Positions 1 to 8,681 of a DNA stretch of 64,000 nucleotides are shown one piece after another (position 1 is the stretch's first letter; every line of letters begins with the position of its first letter). Both the position numbers and the translations under genes were made by a program. Below the pieces are notes generated by a model, which saw only the letters and a list, made by a program, of their open reading frames with translations, made no database searches and had not been told where the DNA came from. Origin of the DNA: Xanthomonas euroxanthea (GTDB taxonomy: Bacteria; Pseudomonadota; Gammaproteobacteria; Xanthomonadales; Xanthomonadaceae); assembly GCF_900476395.1 (NCBI RefSeq), contig NZ_UIHB01000010.1, forward strand, positions 105,604-169,603, in the 5' to 3' direction.

Positions 1-321
1 CTGCGGGAGAAGGAAGCAGTTGTCCGGCCGGGACTGCGATGCGACCGGAACGGCTTTGCCATTCAGGTGAACGTTTCCGGGTCGTAGATCTGGCCGGCAA
101 CGCCAAGGCCTGAGCACGCAACCCCTCATCCGCCCTGCGGGCACCTTCTCCTGCCTGCGGGAGAAGGAAGCGGTTGTCCGGCCTAGACTGGAATCCGGAC
201 GGAACGGCTCTGCCATCCAGGTGAACGTTTCCGGGTCGAAGATCTGGCCGGCAACGCCAAGGACTGAGCACGCAGCCCCTCATCCGCCCTGCGGGCACCT
301 TCTCCCGCACCCGGGAGAAGG
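1..321. repeat. 154-bp tandem repeat, two copies, each carrying a palindromic intergenic element
   Basis: The sequence from base 1 recurs from base 155 with a few substitutions (shared blocks: GTGAACGTTTCCGGGTCG and GATCTGGCCGGCAACGCCAA). Each unit ends in a palindromic element (122-167 and 276-321): a CATCCGCCCTGCGGGCACC block followed by a CTTCTCCCGC / GCGGGAGAAG type hairpin. The left edge is cut by the window. No convincing gene lies in 1-543; open frames here read through the repeats. Confidence 0.8.
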
Positions 322-491
322 GCGTGATCGGCGTTGGCTCAGGTGGGGTAGGCGTCTGCGCCATGTCCCCACCGTCGGGCGTCTGCTGCATGCTGCCGGT
401 CAGCCGTTCGCCCGGCCGAAGACGCAGACCCACAAGCGCCCCACCCGGTATTGCCAAGCCGGCCGGACCGCAGCCCCGCCAAGCGACTGCT

Positions 492-538
492 CCCTTCTCC
501 CGCAAGCGGGAGAAGGTGCCCGAAGGGCGGATGAGGGG
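492..538. repeat. palindromic intergenic element, inverted copy
   Basis: CTTCTCCCGC and GCGGGAGAAG form a hairpin, followed by GTGCCCGAAGGGCGGATGAG. This is the reverse orientation of the copies at 122-167 and 276-321. It lies just past the stop codon of the mutarotase gene, so it may form the 3' end of the fucose transcript. Confidence 0.75.
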
Positions 539-543
539 CACGG

Positions 544-909
544 CTAGCGCTGCGCGTCGATCGCCGCACTCAATGCAAAGATCCGCCCCGCCTCGCGCCA
601 CTTCTCCCCAGGCGCGCTGCCCGGCAGCGGTTTCTGAAACCGCCACATCAGGTCTTCCCAGGCCTGGATCCGCGGATCGGCCGCATCCCGCGCGGCCTTG
701 GCCGCCGGATCGTAGGTGTCGCCGACCTCCATCAGCATCACCAGCCGATCGCCGCTGCGGAAGATCTCCAGCTCCAGGATGCCGGCCTGCTGCAACGAGG
801 CCACCACTTCCGGCCAGACTTCGCTGGGCCGATGCCAACGCTCGTACTCGGCGATCAACTGCGCATCGTCGTGCAGATCCAGCACGTAGCACAGCCGCCG
901 CGTGCTCAT
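544..909 (-). CDS. L-fucose/L-rhamnose mutarotase family protein (DUF718)
   Basis: A 121-residue protein of the RhaM/FucM-like mutarotase family (dimeric ferredoxin-like barrel), which interconverts anomers of 6-deoxy-hexoses. The N-terminus MSTRRLCYVLDLHDD and the H-R-P-S-E-V-W-P-E-V block followed by I-L-E-L-E-I-F match the family pattern. Length is slightly above the usual 104-110. The start is the ATG that overlaps the TGA of the upstream permease gene (ATGA, 4 nt), so the pair is translationally coupled. Linkage to FucP suggests L-fucose as substrate. From memory, a mutarotase of this type was reported in the X. campestris L-fuconate dehydratase cluster. The remaining pathway genes presumably lie left of base 1. 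Confidence 0.88.
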   Translation of the reverse strand: MSTRRLCYVLDLHDDAQLIAEYERWHRPSEVWPEVVASLQQAGILELEIFRSGDRLVMLMEVGDTYDPAAKAARDAADPRIQAWEDLMWRFQKPLPGSAPGEKWREAGRIFALSAAIDAQR

Positions 910-2210
910 GCGCCCGCCCCAGCAATCACCGGCGCCGCGCGCCGTGCGCGCAACGCGAACAGCAGGATCACCGCAAAGCACCCACCCGGCACCACCATCG
1001 CCCAGTGGATACCGGCCAGGTCCGACACCGCACCCATCACTGCCGTCAGCAGCGCACCGCCAATGATCGACATCACCAGCAAGGACGAGCCCAGCTTGCG
1101 CGCATCGTCATGCATGCCGTCCAGGCCCAGCGCAAAGATGGTCGGAAACATCACCGACATGAACACGCTTGCCGCCACCAGCGCATACAGGCCGGTCCAA
1201 CCGGGGAAGGCAATCGCCACCGCACACAAGACCAGATTGATCGTGGCGAAGCTCGCCAGCAACCTGGCCGGCGCCAGATAGCGCAACAACGCGGTGCCGA
1301 TGAAGCGGCCGGCCATGAACAGCACCAGCGAGATGGTCAGATACGTCGCGGCGCTTTTTTCCGGCGTGCCCGGCACCGCGTCCTGCAGATAGCGGATCAG
1401 ATAACTCCAGATGCCAACCTGCGCGCCCACGTAGAAGAACTGCGCCACCACCGAAAACACGAACAGCCGGTTGCGCAGCAATTCGCTAAAGCGTGCGCGC
1501 CTGGGCGCAGCCTCGCCCGGGCCGGCATCGCCGGTGGGAAAGCGCACCAGCGCGATCAGGATCGCCCACACCACCACCACTGCGCCGATCACCAGGTAAG
1601 GCGTCTGCACCGCCGCCGATTCGGTGGCGAAGAACGCCGCGCGCGCGGCCGGCGTCATCGCCGCCAGCTCGGCCGGGGTGTGCTCCACGCCGGAAAAGAT
1701 GAAGTGCTGCCCGACCAGCACGCCGGTGATCGAGCCCAACGGGTTGAATGCCTGCGCCAGGTTCAACCGCCGCGCCGCGCCTTCTGCCGGGCCGAGCACG
1801 GTCACCAGCGGGTTGGCGGTGGTTTCCAGGAACGCCAGGCCGCTGGCGATCACGAACAAGGCCAGCAGGAACAGCCAGTAGGTATGCACCTGCGCGGCCG
1901 GATAGAACAGGAACGCGCCGCATGCATACAGCAGCAGGCCCAGCACCACGGCCGCCTTGTAGCTGTAGCGGCGCATGAACATCGCCGCCGGCATCGCGAA
2001 CACGAAATAGCCCAGGTAGAACGCGCTCTGCACCAGGCCTGCCTGCAGGTCGGTCAGCTCGAAGGCCTTCTTGAACTGCTTGATCAGGATGTCGTTGAGG
2101 TTGTTGGCCATGCCCCATAGAAAGAACAGGCTGACGATCAACAACAGGGGAACCATGGCGGTACGCGCCAAGTTGCCGCGCGGTGACGCGGCAATGTCAC
2201 TGTGATGCAT
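906..2210 (-). CDS. fucP: L-fucose:H+ symporter (MFS, FucP family)
   Basis: Inner-membrane permease of 434 residues with about twelve hydrophobic segments. The FucP signature FFLWGMANNLNDILIKQF lies in TM1, with an acidic residue at D40 (NNLND). The TM4 motif FLETTANPLVTVLGP carries an acidic residue at E129. These correspond to the D46 and E135 proton/sugar residues of E. coli FucP. The ATG at 2210 gives the standard family N-terminus; the open frame continues upstream to 3506 only because of low stop density. The gene is first in a unit with the mutarotase and is divergent from the IclR gene. The shared gap holds a long palindrome (2284-2312), which suggests control by that regulator. Confidence 0.95.
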   Translation of the reverse strand: MHHSDIAASPRGNLARTAMVPLLLIVSLFFLWGMANNLNDILIKQFKKAFELTDLQAGLVQSAFYLGYFVFAMPAAMFMRRYSYKAAVVLGLLLYACGAFLFYPAAQVHTYWLFLLALFVIASGLAFLETTANPLVTVLGPAEGAARRLNLAQAFNPLGSITGVLVGQHFIFSGVEHTPAELAAMTPAARAAFFATESAAVQTPYLVIGAVVVVWAILIALVRFPTGDAGPGEAAPRRARFSELLRNRLFVFSVVAQFFYVGAQVGIWSYLIRYLQDAVPGTPEKSAATYLTISLVLFMAGRFIGTALLRYLAPARLLASFATINLVLCAVAIAFPGWTGLYALVAASVFMSVMFPTIFALGLDGMHDDARKLGSSLLVMSIIGGALLTAVMGAVSDLAGIHWAMVVPGGCFAVILLFALRARRAAPVIAGAGA

Positions 2211-2283
2211 GCGACCGATCCCCTCCCAAGGCTGTGGCGCTTGCGTTGCTGTGCGGCGAGCGTACTGCGCAGGCCAGCACCAT

Positions 2284-2312
2284 GCAAATATAAAAACTTT
2301 GTTTATATTTGC
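2284..2312. promoter_or_regulatory. palindromic operator candidate between fucP and the iclR-type gene
   Basis: A perfect inverted repeat: GCAAATATAAA at 2284-2294 and TTTATATTTGC at 2302-2312, separated by 7 bases. It is strikingly AT-rich in a GC-rich gap and lies between the divergent starts (2210 and 2391). Position and symmetry fit an operator for the adjacent IclR-type regulator. The assignment is inferred. Confidence 0.6.
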
Positions 2313-2390
2313 ACGCGAGAGCCGACCCTCACCGCTGCCCGCGATGCCTGTACCCTGGCGCGCCGCAGCCTTGCCTGGAGCCGCAGACGG

Positions 2391-3140
2391 ATGAGCACCG
2401 AACCCGCCAAGTACCGCGCCCCCGCCCTGGACAAGGGCCTGGACATCCTCGAGCTGCTCGCCCGCCAGGCACAGCCGATGAGCATGGGCGCGATCTCGCA
2501 GGGCATCGGTCGCTCGCGCGGGGAGATCTTCCGCATGCTGCAGGTGCTGGAGGAGCGCGGCTATCTCACCCGCGACGGCGAAGGCGACTATGTGTTGACC
2601 AATCGGCTGTTCATGCTCGGCATGCAGCAGCCGCAGGTGCAGAGCATCAGCGAAGCGGCGTTGCCGGTGATGCGGCGGCTGGCCGATGCGATCTGTCAGC
2701 CCTGCCACCTGGTGGCACCGTCCGGCGACCAGATCGTGGTGATCGCGCAGATGGACGTGCCCAGCGACCTGGGCCTGGTGGTGCGCCCGGGCCATCGCCG
2801 CCCGCTGACCCATTCCAGTTCCGGGCTGGTGCTGTTCGCGTTCCAGCAGCCGGAGGTGCAGGCGCGCTGGCTGGACATGCTCGACGCCAGCGAGGTGCCG
2901 TTCGAGCGTGCGCAGTTCCTGGCGGCCGCCGCGCAGGCGCGCGACGACGGCTATGCCATGCAGCCCAGCGAAGCGGTGGTGGGCGTGGTCGACCTGACCG
3001 CACCGATCCTGCAACGCGGCAGCGCGACCTATACGCTGACCGTCCCGTTCATCGCACGCCGCCCGGAGCTGGTCGGCCCGCACGCGGCGCTGCAGGCCTT
3101 GTGTGCGGCGACGGCGGAGATCTCCGCAGCGTTGCTGTAG
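2391..3140 (+). CDS. IclR-family transcriptional regulator of the fucose cluster
   Basis: A 249-residue DNA-binding regulator. An N-terminal winged helix-turn-helix (about residues 13-70, ALDKGLDILELLARQ through RGYLTRDGEGDYVLTNRLF) precedes an IclR effector domain (about 75-249, including CHLVAPSGDQIVVIAQ and HRRPLTHSSSGLVLFA). The chosen ATG gives the normal IclR length; the open frame begins earlier but has no homologous content. It is transcribed away from fucP, with a long palindrome in the 180-bp gap. It is probably a local repressor or activator responding to L-fucose or a pathway intermediate; the effector cannot be read from sequence. Confidence 0.93.
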   Translation: MSTEPAKYRAPALDKGLDILELLARQAQPMSMGAISQGIGRSRGEIFRMLQVLEERGYLTRDGEGDYVLTNRLFMLGMQQPQVQSISEAALPVMRRLADAICQPCHLVAPSGDQIVVIAQMDVPSDLGLVVRPGHRRPLTHSSSGLVLFAFQQPEVQARWLDMLDASEVPFERAQFLAAAAQARDDGYAMQPSEAVVGVVDLTAPILQRGSATYTLTVPFIARRPELVGPHAALQALCAATAEISAALL

Positions 3141-3744
3141 CCGTGGCCCGGGCCGGGCGTTTGTTTGCGTCGGTGCTGGTGGTTCCCCGCTGCGCGCCGC
3201 TGGCTGCTGGCTCCTGGCGTCTACCCGCTGCGCGGCTGAGCCTGTGCGTGTAGCGCTGGGTGATTTTTCCGGAGTGCTGCGGCTGCGAGGGCAGCCTGGC
3301 CATCGCGCTCCACCCCACTGGTGTGGCGTGCACCCGCTGCGGCGTCGCAGGCCGCGCACATCGCAGTGTTCCGGAAAGCGGCGCATCGCTGCATGTTGCT
3401 GATCGCTGCACGCCTGCATCGGCGTCCTGAAAGACAGCGGCAAGCCGGCGCCGGCGCATGTACGCACGTCCAGCCACGAAGTTCCATCGCACTGCTTGCA
3501 GCACATCCCACATCAGCGGCTTTTTCCCGCGTTTTTCGCTGTCTGCTTCATCGGAATGGAGACCGTTTTTCAGCATGGCCAAGGCAATCGGGCACCACAT
3601 CCGACCGGTGGGTGGACCTGCCGTCCGGGCCCTGGCGCCTGGAACAAGGCAAAAACCCGCGTAAATCCCGGGTCGCAATAGCCACGGCTATAAAGATCAG
3701 ACCGACCTTCGCGTGCAATGCAGGCGCACCGAACGCGGCCATGC
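3141..3744. other. intergenic stretch with no recognised gene
   Basis: About 600 bases between the regulator gene and the mntP riboswitch. Several short open frames occur on both strands, but none has a recognisable domain, good ribosome binding site or conserved composition. A weak -10-like TATAAA at 3689-3694 lies about 80 bases upstream of the riboswitch core and could start the mntP leader. I see nothing else. Confidence 0.5.
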
Positions 3745-3880
3745 GTTGCTACACTGCGCGCCCCCTTGGGGAGTAGCCTGCTTTCGTCCATCGAAAGCGC
3801 CTGCATCAACATACTCGGCCATTGCGCCGTGGTGCAGGCAACCAATCGTGGTTTGGCGAGACCAGCGGCATGCGCGCACA
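3745..3880 (+). ncRNA. yybP-ykoY family Mn2+ riboswitch in the mntP leader
   Basis: The conserved blocks of this motif are present in order. GGGGAGTAG lies at 3768-3776. A variable hairpin follows (CTTTCG / CGAAAG). TCAACATACTCGG lies at 3806-3818, and GGCGAGACC (consensus GGCAAGACC) at 3855-3863. Together they form the Mn2+-binding junction. The element ends about 55-70 bases before the mntP start codon and is on the same strand. A hairpin (GGTTGG at 3886-3891 with CCAACC at 3919-3924) directly before the start could act as the expression platform. Outer boundaries are approximate. Confidence 0.9.
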
Positions 3881-3935
3881 ACAACGGTTGGCGCGGGCGC
3901 ATGTCGTTGCGATCGTGCCCAACCCGAGAATGTCG

Positions 3936-4520
3936 ATGTCCCCGTTTTCCATTGTGTTGATCGGTTTTGCGATGTCCACCGATGCGTTTGCCGCAGCGAT
4001 CGGCAAGGGCGCGGCCATGCGCAAGCCGCAGTGGCGCGATGCGCTACGCGCCGGTTTGATCTTCGGCAGCATCGAGGCGATCACCCCGGTGATCGGCTGG
4101 CTGCTGGGGCGCGCCGCGTCCAGCCACCTGCGTGCGTTCGATCACTGGATTGCCTTCGTGCTGCTCGGCGGCCTGGGCCTGCACATGATTGTGGCCGGCC
4201 TGCGCAACGAAGCCGACGAGATCGAAGATGCAGCTGCCGACACGCCAAAACGGCACGGCCTGCTCGCCCTGGCCACCACGGGTTTTGCCACCAGCATCGA
4301 TGCGATGGCGGTCGGCGTGAGCCTGGCGTTTCTGGACGTGCATATCGGCGTGGTGGCGGTGGTGGTCGGGCTGTGCACCTTCAGCATGGTCACCGCAGGC
4401 GTCATGCTGGGCCGCGTGCTCGGCAACCTGATCGGCAAGCGCGCCGAGATCCTCGGCGGCGTGATCCTGGTGATCGTCGGCAGCGTCATCCTCTACGAAC
4501 ACCTCAGCGGCGCCGCGTAG
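3936..4520 (+). CDS. mntP: manganese efflux pump MntP
   Basis: Inner-membrane Mn2+ exporter of 194 residues, the usual family length, with six transmembrane segments. The two half-repeats characteristic of the family are visible: [16 protein letters not shown] near the N-terminus and [19 protein letters not shown] in the middle, each with the conserved acidic residue. An in-frame ATG six bases upstream (3930) is an alternative start. A Mn2+ riboswitch of the yybP-ykoY class precedes it, so expression should rise with cytosolic manganese. The 3' end (about the last 45 codons) is copied twice downstream in 265-bp tandem units. Confidence 0.96.
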   Translation: MSPFSIVLIGFAMSTDAFAAAIGKGAAMRKPQWRDALRAGLIFGSIEAITPVIGWLLGRAASSHLRAFDHWIAFVLLGGLGLHMIVAGLRNEADEIEDAAADTPKRHGLLALATTGFATSIDAMAVGVSLAFLDVHIGVVAVVVGLCTFSMVTAGVMLGRVLGNLIGKRAEILGGVILVIVGSVILYEHLSGAA

Positions 4521-4535
4521 CACGCAGCAGTCTGC

Positions 4536-4603
4536 CGTAGGAGCGCACCCGGGCGCGACAGGCGTTATCGGTAAAGCCCCTCGCGCCCAGGTGCGCTCCT
4601 ACG
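4536..4603. repeat. GTAG-type REP palindrome downstream of mntP (copy 1)
   Basis: CGTAGGAGCGCACCCGGGCG is mirrored by CGCCCAGGTGCGCTCCTACG around a short spacer. It resembles RAYT-associated REPs that begin with GTAG. It follows the mntP stop at once and recurs at 4801-4868 and 5066-5134. Confidence 0.85.
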
Positions 4604-4620
4604 ACGCAGGGCAGTGCGCC

Positions 4621-4785
4621 CCGTGCATGACCACCGCAGGCGTCAAGCTGGGCCGCGTATTAGACCGCGTGCTGGGCCGCGCGCTCGGCAACCTGATCGG
4701 CAAGCGCGCCGAGATCCTCGGCGGCGTGATCCTGGTGATCGTCGGCAGCGTCATCCTCTACGAACACCTCAGCGGCGCCGCGTAG
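4621..4785 (+). pseudogene. truncated mntP 3' copy (first duplicate)
   Basis: Encodes the last helix region of MntP ([20 protein letters not shown] then [13 protein letters not shown]) and the native stop, without the N-terminal half or the first acidic motif. A 64-residue frame opens at a GTG at 4591 inside the REP hairpin, giving [20 protein letters not shown] then the MntP tail. There is no ribosome binding site. It is best read as a duplication remnant, although a short membrane peptide cannot be excluded. Confidence 0.75.
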
Positions 4786-4885
4786 CACGCAGCAGTCTGC
4801 CGTAGGAGCGCACCCGGGCGCGACAGGCGTTATCGGTAAAGCCCCTCGCGCCCAGGTGCGCTCCTACGACGCAGGGCAGTGCGCC

Positions 4886-5050
4886 CCGTGCATGACCACC
4901 GCAGGCGTCAAGCTAGGCCGCGTATTAGACCGCGTGCTGGGCCGCGTGCTCGGCAACTTGATCGGCAAGCGCGCCGAGATCCTCGGCGGCGTGATCCTGG
5001 TGATCGTCGGCAGCGTCATCCTCTACGAACACCTCAGCGGTGCCGCGTAG
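4886..5050 (+). pseudogene. truncated mntP 3' copy (second duplicate)
   Basis: A near-identical second copy of the mntP tail, 265 bases after the first, with a handful of substitutions (for example [10 protein letters not shown] where the first copy has [10 protein letters not shown]). The same GTG-initiated 64-residue frame (from 4856) is intact in both copies. Like the first, it lacks the metal-site half of the transporter. Confidence 0.75.
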
Positions 5051-5231
5051 CACGCAGCAGTCTGCCGTAGGAGCGCACCTGGGCGCGACGAGGCGTTATC
5101 GGTAAAGCCTCTCGCGCCCGGGTGCGCTCCTACGATGCAGGGCAGTGCGCTCCGCGCGCGTCGGCATCGTGGATGTTTACTCGATGCCGACTGCATCGCC
5201 GCATGTCGCGGTGATGGCAGGGATGCACCCG

Positions 5232-8200
5232 TCAGCGCGTTTTCGCATCGTGATGCGCACTCAGGAACGCGCGTAACGAGGCCGGCTTCACCGGTTTGGT
5301 CAGCAGGCGGTACCCACGCTCGCGCGCGAGCTGCTTGAGTTCATCGCGGCCATCGGCGGTGAGCAGCGCGCCGGCAATCGGTGCAGGGGCGGCGGCCTGC
5401 AGCGCATCCAGCGTGTCCAGGCCATCGAGCCGGTCGTGCAGGTGGTAATCCACCAGCATCAGGTCCGGTTGCTCGCGCGCGCGTTCCAGCGCCTGATCCA
5501 CCGTACTGGCGGTGATCACCTCCACCTGCCAGCGACCGAGCAAGGCACGCATGCCGTCGAGGATTTCGCGGTCGTTGTCCACGCACAGCACGCGCAGGCC
5601 CGCCAGCGAATCGCCGCTGGGCAGCGCGCGCGCCACCGCCGCCGGCAGCACCGGTGGCAGCGGCACTGCCGCCACGCGCGGCAGCAGGATCGAGAACATG
5701 CTGCCGCGGCCGACCTGGCTGCGCGCGCTCAGGTCGTGGTCGAGCAGGCGCGAGATGCGCTGGCAGATCGACAGGCCCAGCCCCAGACCCTGCTCGCCCC
5801 AGTCGAACGGCTGCTGATAGCGGCGGAACTCTTCGAAGATCTGCCGCATGTGGTGCTCGGGAATGCCCGGGCCGGTATCCCACACCTGCAGTTCCACCTG
5901 GTCGCCGCGGCCGCGCATGCCCAGCACGATGCGGCCCTGGCGCGTGTAGCGCAGCGCATTGGCCAGGAAGTTCTGCATCACCCGGCGCAGCAGACGGCGG
6001 TCGCTGCGCACCCACAGCGGGCGGCTGTGCACCTGCAGCTGCAGGCCGCGGCTGGACGCCACCGGCGCGTATTGCGCGGCCAGTTCGTGCATCAGCGCGC
6101 TGGCATCGAAGTCCTCGACCGTGGGCCGCAGGCCGCCGGCATCCAGCCGCGAGACGTCGAGCAGGCCATCGAGCAACTCCTCGGCCGCGCGCAGCGAGGC
6201 ATCCACGCGCTCGGCCAGATGGCGTTGCTCCTCGTTGTTCTGGTGGCTCTCGCGCAAGGCCGAAGCAAACAGCCGCGCGGCATTGAGCGGCTGCAACACG
6301 TCGTGGCTGATGGCAGCCAGAAAACGCGTCTTGGATTGCTGGGCCAGCTCGGCCTCGCGCGAGCGATCGGCCACGCGCTGTTCCAGGTTCTCGTTGGCGT
6401 CCAGCAGCGCACGTTCGGCACGTTTGTAGTCGGTGATGTCGTTGTAGCTGGTGACATAGCCGCCGCCGGGCAGCGCCTGGCCACGCATCTCGATCACCTT
6501 GCCGTCGCTGCGGGTGCGCTCGAACACATGCGGCGAGCCGGCGCGCATATGGCGGATACGGCGATCAATCTGGTCTTCGATATCGCCCTCGCCCAGCTCG
6601 CCACGCTCGGCGTTGTAGCGGATCAGGTCGGCCACCGGGCGGCCGACATACAGCATGCCGTCCGGATAGCCGAACAGCTGCTGGTAGCGGCGATTCCACG
6701 CGGTCAGGCGCATTTCCGGGTCGACCACGCTGACCGCGGCGCTGATGTTTTCCAGCGTGGTGGACAGGATCTCGCGGTTGAAGCGCAGCTCCTGGCCGGC
6801 TTCGTCCAGCACCGCCACCACCTCGCCCAGGTCCATGCCCGAGCCGCGCAACAGGCTGGTCAGCACCAGGCGTGCGGAGGCCGCGCCGATCGAGGCGGCC
6901 AGCAGGCGTTCGGTGAACTGCACCCAGGCGCGATCGGCCACCACGGTGGGCTGCAGCTCGCGCTCCAGCAGCACCGCCTGGTCGACGAAGGCGCGGTGCG
7001 CATGCCGCTCGCCCACCACGCGCTCGGCCAGGGCCTGCAGGTCGGCCACGCGCACATGCCCGGGCCAGTCGCCGGCCACCGCCGGGCGCTGCGCGTACGG
7101 GTCCAGGAATGGCGCGGCGCGCAGGCGCTCGTCCACCCCGGGGCGCCAGCGTGCGGAGACCAGCATCATCGCGCCGACATTGATCAGCAGCGACCAGAAC
7201 GTGCCATGCGCCAGCGGGTCCCAGCCATGCATGCCGAACAGTTGCTGCGGCTGCAACCAGGCGATGCCGAACGGCCCGTCCACCAGCCAGTCCGGCTGCA
7301 GCCAGCCCGCGCGCGTGGCGGCCGGCAGCAGCAGCGTGTAGATCCAGGTCATGAAGCCCAGCACCATGCCGGTCTCCACGCCCTTGCGGCTGGCGCCGCG
7401 CCAGTACAGCCCACCGATCACCCCCGGCGCGAACTGCGCCACTGCCGCAAAGGCCATCAGGCCGTAGGCGGCCAAGGTGGTGTCGTTGGCCACGCTGCGG
7501 TGGTAGCCGTAGGCGATCAGCGCCAGCAGCAGGATGGCGACGCGGCGGATCCACAACACCCGCGAGGCCACCGCCGCGCGCGCATCGGCGCTGCCACGGC
7601 GGCGCAGCAGCACCGGCATCACCAGGTCGTTGCTGACCATCGTGGCCAACGCGATGCTGGCCACGATCACCATGCCGGTGGCGGCGGAAAACCCGCCCAC
7701 ATACGCCACCAGTGCCAGCACGGTATTGCCCTGGCTCAGCGGCAGCGCCAGCACCACCGCATCGTCGACCACCGTACTGCCCTTGCCGAACAAGGCCACG
7801 CCGGCCGATGCGATCGGCACCACCATCGCCGAGATGATCACCAGGTAGGCGCCGAACAACCAGCGCGCGCGCCGGATGTCGCCGACGTCGCTGCATTCGA
7901 CCACCGCCACATGGAACTGGCGCGGCAGGCAGATCACCGCCAGGAAGCTGAGCAAGGTCTGCGAAATGAAGCCCACCGACGGGGTGTGCTCGAACAAGGT
8001 GCGCGCCGAGTCGGCGATGGGCACTTGGTGATCGCTCAGCCACACCCAGGCGAACAGCCCCACCGCGACGATGGCGATCAACTTGATCACCGACTCCAGC
8101 GCGATCGCCAGCATCATGCCGCGGTGGTGTTCGGTGGCATCGACCTGGCGGGTGCCGAACAAGGTCGCAAACAAGGCCATCAACAGCGCCACGTACAGCG

Positions 8201-8681
8201 CCGGGTCGGCAAAGATGCCGCGTCCGGCACTGCTATGTCCGGTCAGCACCTCCAAGCTCATCGCCACCGCCTTGTACTGCAGGGCCAGATACGGAACGAT
8301 GCCGACCAGCGCGATCACCGCCACCAGCGCCGCCAGCCGCCGCGAACGGCCATAGCGCGAGGAAATGAAATCGGCGATGGAAACGGTGTTCTCGGCGCGT
8401 GCGATCAGCGCCAGCCGCTCGATGATGCGCCAGCCGAACAGCAGCAACAGCAGCGGGCCCAGGTAGATCGGCAGATAGCCGATGCCGTTGCGCACCGCCG
8501 AGCCGACCGCGCCGTAGAAGGTCCACGACGAGCAGTACACCGCCAGCGCCAGGCTGTAGACCGCTGGCCGCAGCCACGGCCGCTCCGGGTACAGCGGACG
8601 ACGGTCACCCCACCACGCCACGCCGAACAGCAGCGCGGCATAGCCGACGGAAACCAGCAGCAGGATCCAGCTTGAGACCAA
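5232..8681 (-). CDS. SLC5-type transporter / hybrid histidine kinase (CrbS/MxtR type)
   Basis: A 1149-residue inner-membrane sensor. Residues 1 to about 480 form a sodium:solute symporter-like domain of about thirteen helices (opening MVSSWILLLVSVGYAALLFG). A linker and PAS domain follow (about 630-760), then HisKA with phospho-acceptor H793 (AISHDVLQPLNAARLFASAL), HATPase (DTGPGIPEHH, GLGLGLSICQR) and a C-terminal receiver with D1078 (LMLVDYHLHDR). This order matches CrbS/MxtR sensors, which link acetate or small-acid sensing to acs-type genes through a LuxR-type partner. No partner regulator lies next to it here. The start is TTG at 8681 with AGGA seven bases upstream; no ATG precedes the first helix. 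Confidence 0.93.
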   Translation of the reverse strand: MVSSWILLLVSVGYAALLFGVAWWGDRRPLYPERPWLRPAVYSLALAVYCSSWTFYGAVGSAVRNGIGYLPIYLGPLLLLLFGWRIIERLALIARAENTVSIADFISSRYGRSRRLAALVAVIALVGIVPYLALQYKAVAMSLEVLTGHSSAGRGIFADPALYVALLMALFATLFGTRQVDATEHHRGMMLAIALESVIKLIAIVAVGLFAWVWLSDHQVPIADSARTLFEHTPSVGFISQTLLSFLAVICLPRQFHVAVVECSDVGDIRRARWLFGAYLVIISAMVVPIASAGVALFGKGSTVVDDAVVLALPLSQGNTVLALVAYVGGFSAATGMVIVASIALATMVSNDLVMPVLLRRRGSADARAAVASRVLWIRRVAILLLALIAYGYHRSVANDTTLAAYGLMAFAAVAQFAPGVIGGLYWRGASRKGVETGMVLGFMTWIYTLLLPAATRAGWLQPDWLVDGPFGIAWLQPQQLFGMHGWDPLAHGTFWSLLINVGAMMLVSARWRPGVDERLRAAPFLDPYAQRPAVAGDWPGHVRVADLQALAERVVGERHAHRAFVDQAVLLERELQPTVVADRAWVQFTERLLAASIGAASARLVLTSLLRGSGMDLGEVVAVLDEAGQELRFNREILSTTLENISAAVSVVDPEMRLTAWNRRYQQLFGYPDGMLYVGRPVADLIRYNAERGELGEGDIEDQIDRRIRHMRAGSPHVFERTRSDGKVIEMRGQALPGGGYVTSYNDITDYKRAERALLDANENLEQRVADRSREAELAQQSKTRFLAAISHDVLQPLNAARLFASALRESHQNNEEQRHLAERVDASLRAAEELLDGLLDVSRLDAGGLRPTVEDFDASALMHELAAQYAPVASSRGLQLQVHSRPLWVRSDRRLLRRVMQNFLANALRYTRQGRIVLGMRGRGDQVELQVWDTGPGIPEHHMRQIFEEFRRYQQPFDWGEQGLGLGLSICQRISRLLDHDLSARSQVGRGSMFSILLPRVAAVPLPPVLPAAVARALPSGDSLAGLRVLCVDNDREILDGMRALLGRWQVEVITASTVDQALERAREQPDLMLVDYHLHDRLDGLDTLDALQAAAPAPIAGALLTADGRDELKQLARERGYRLLTKPVKPASLRAFLSAHHDAKTR

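Larger units (their letters stand above)
4521..5140. repeat. 265-bp tandem duplication of the mntP 3' end plus REP hairpin
   Basis: The stretch holding the last part of mntP and the following REP hairpin is repeated at exactly 265-base spacing: the stops fall at 4520, 4785 and 5050. Copies 2 and 3 begin with a short divergent segment (ATGACCACCGCAGGCGTCAA) and carry about 27 extra bases (a second CTGGGCCGCGT...GACCGCGTG unit) relative to mntP. The two extra copies are nearly identical to each other, so the expansion is recent. Confidence 0.9.

Noticed and set aside
324..2120. 598-codon plus-strand frame over the repeats, mutarotase and fucP
   Set aside because: Runs through intergenic repeats into antisense of two recognised genes; composition is Arg/His/Gln-rich.
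5436..8675. 1079-codon plus-strand frame opposite the transporter/kinase gene
   Set aside because: His/Gln/Arg-rich antisense shadow of a clear multi-domain gene.
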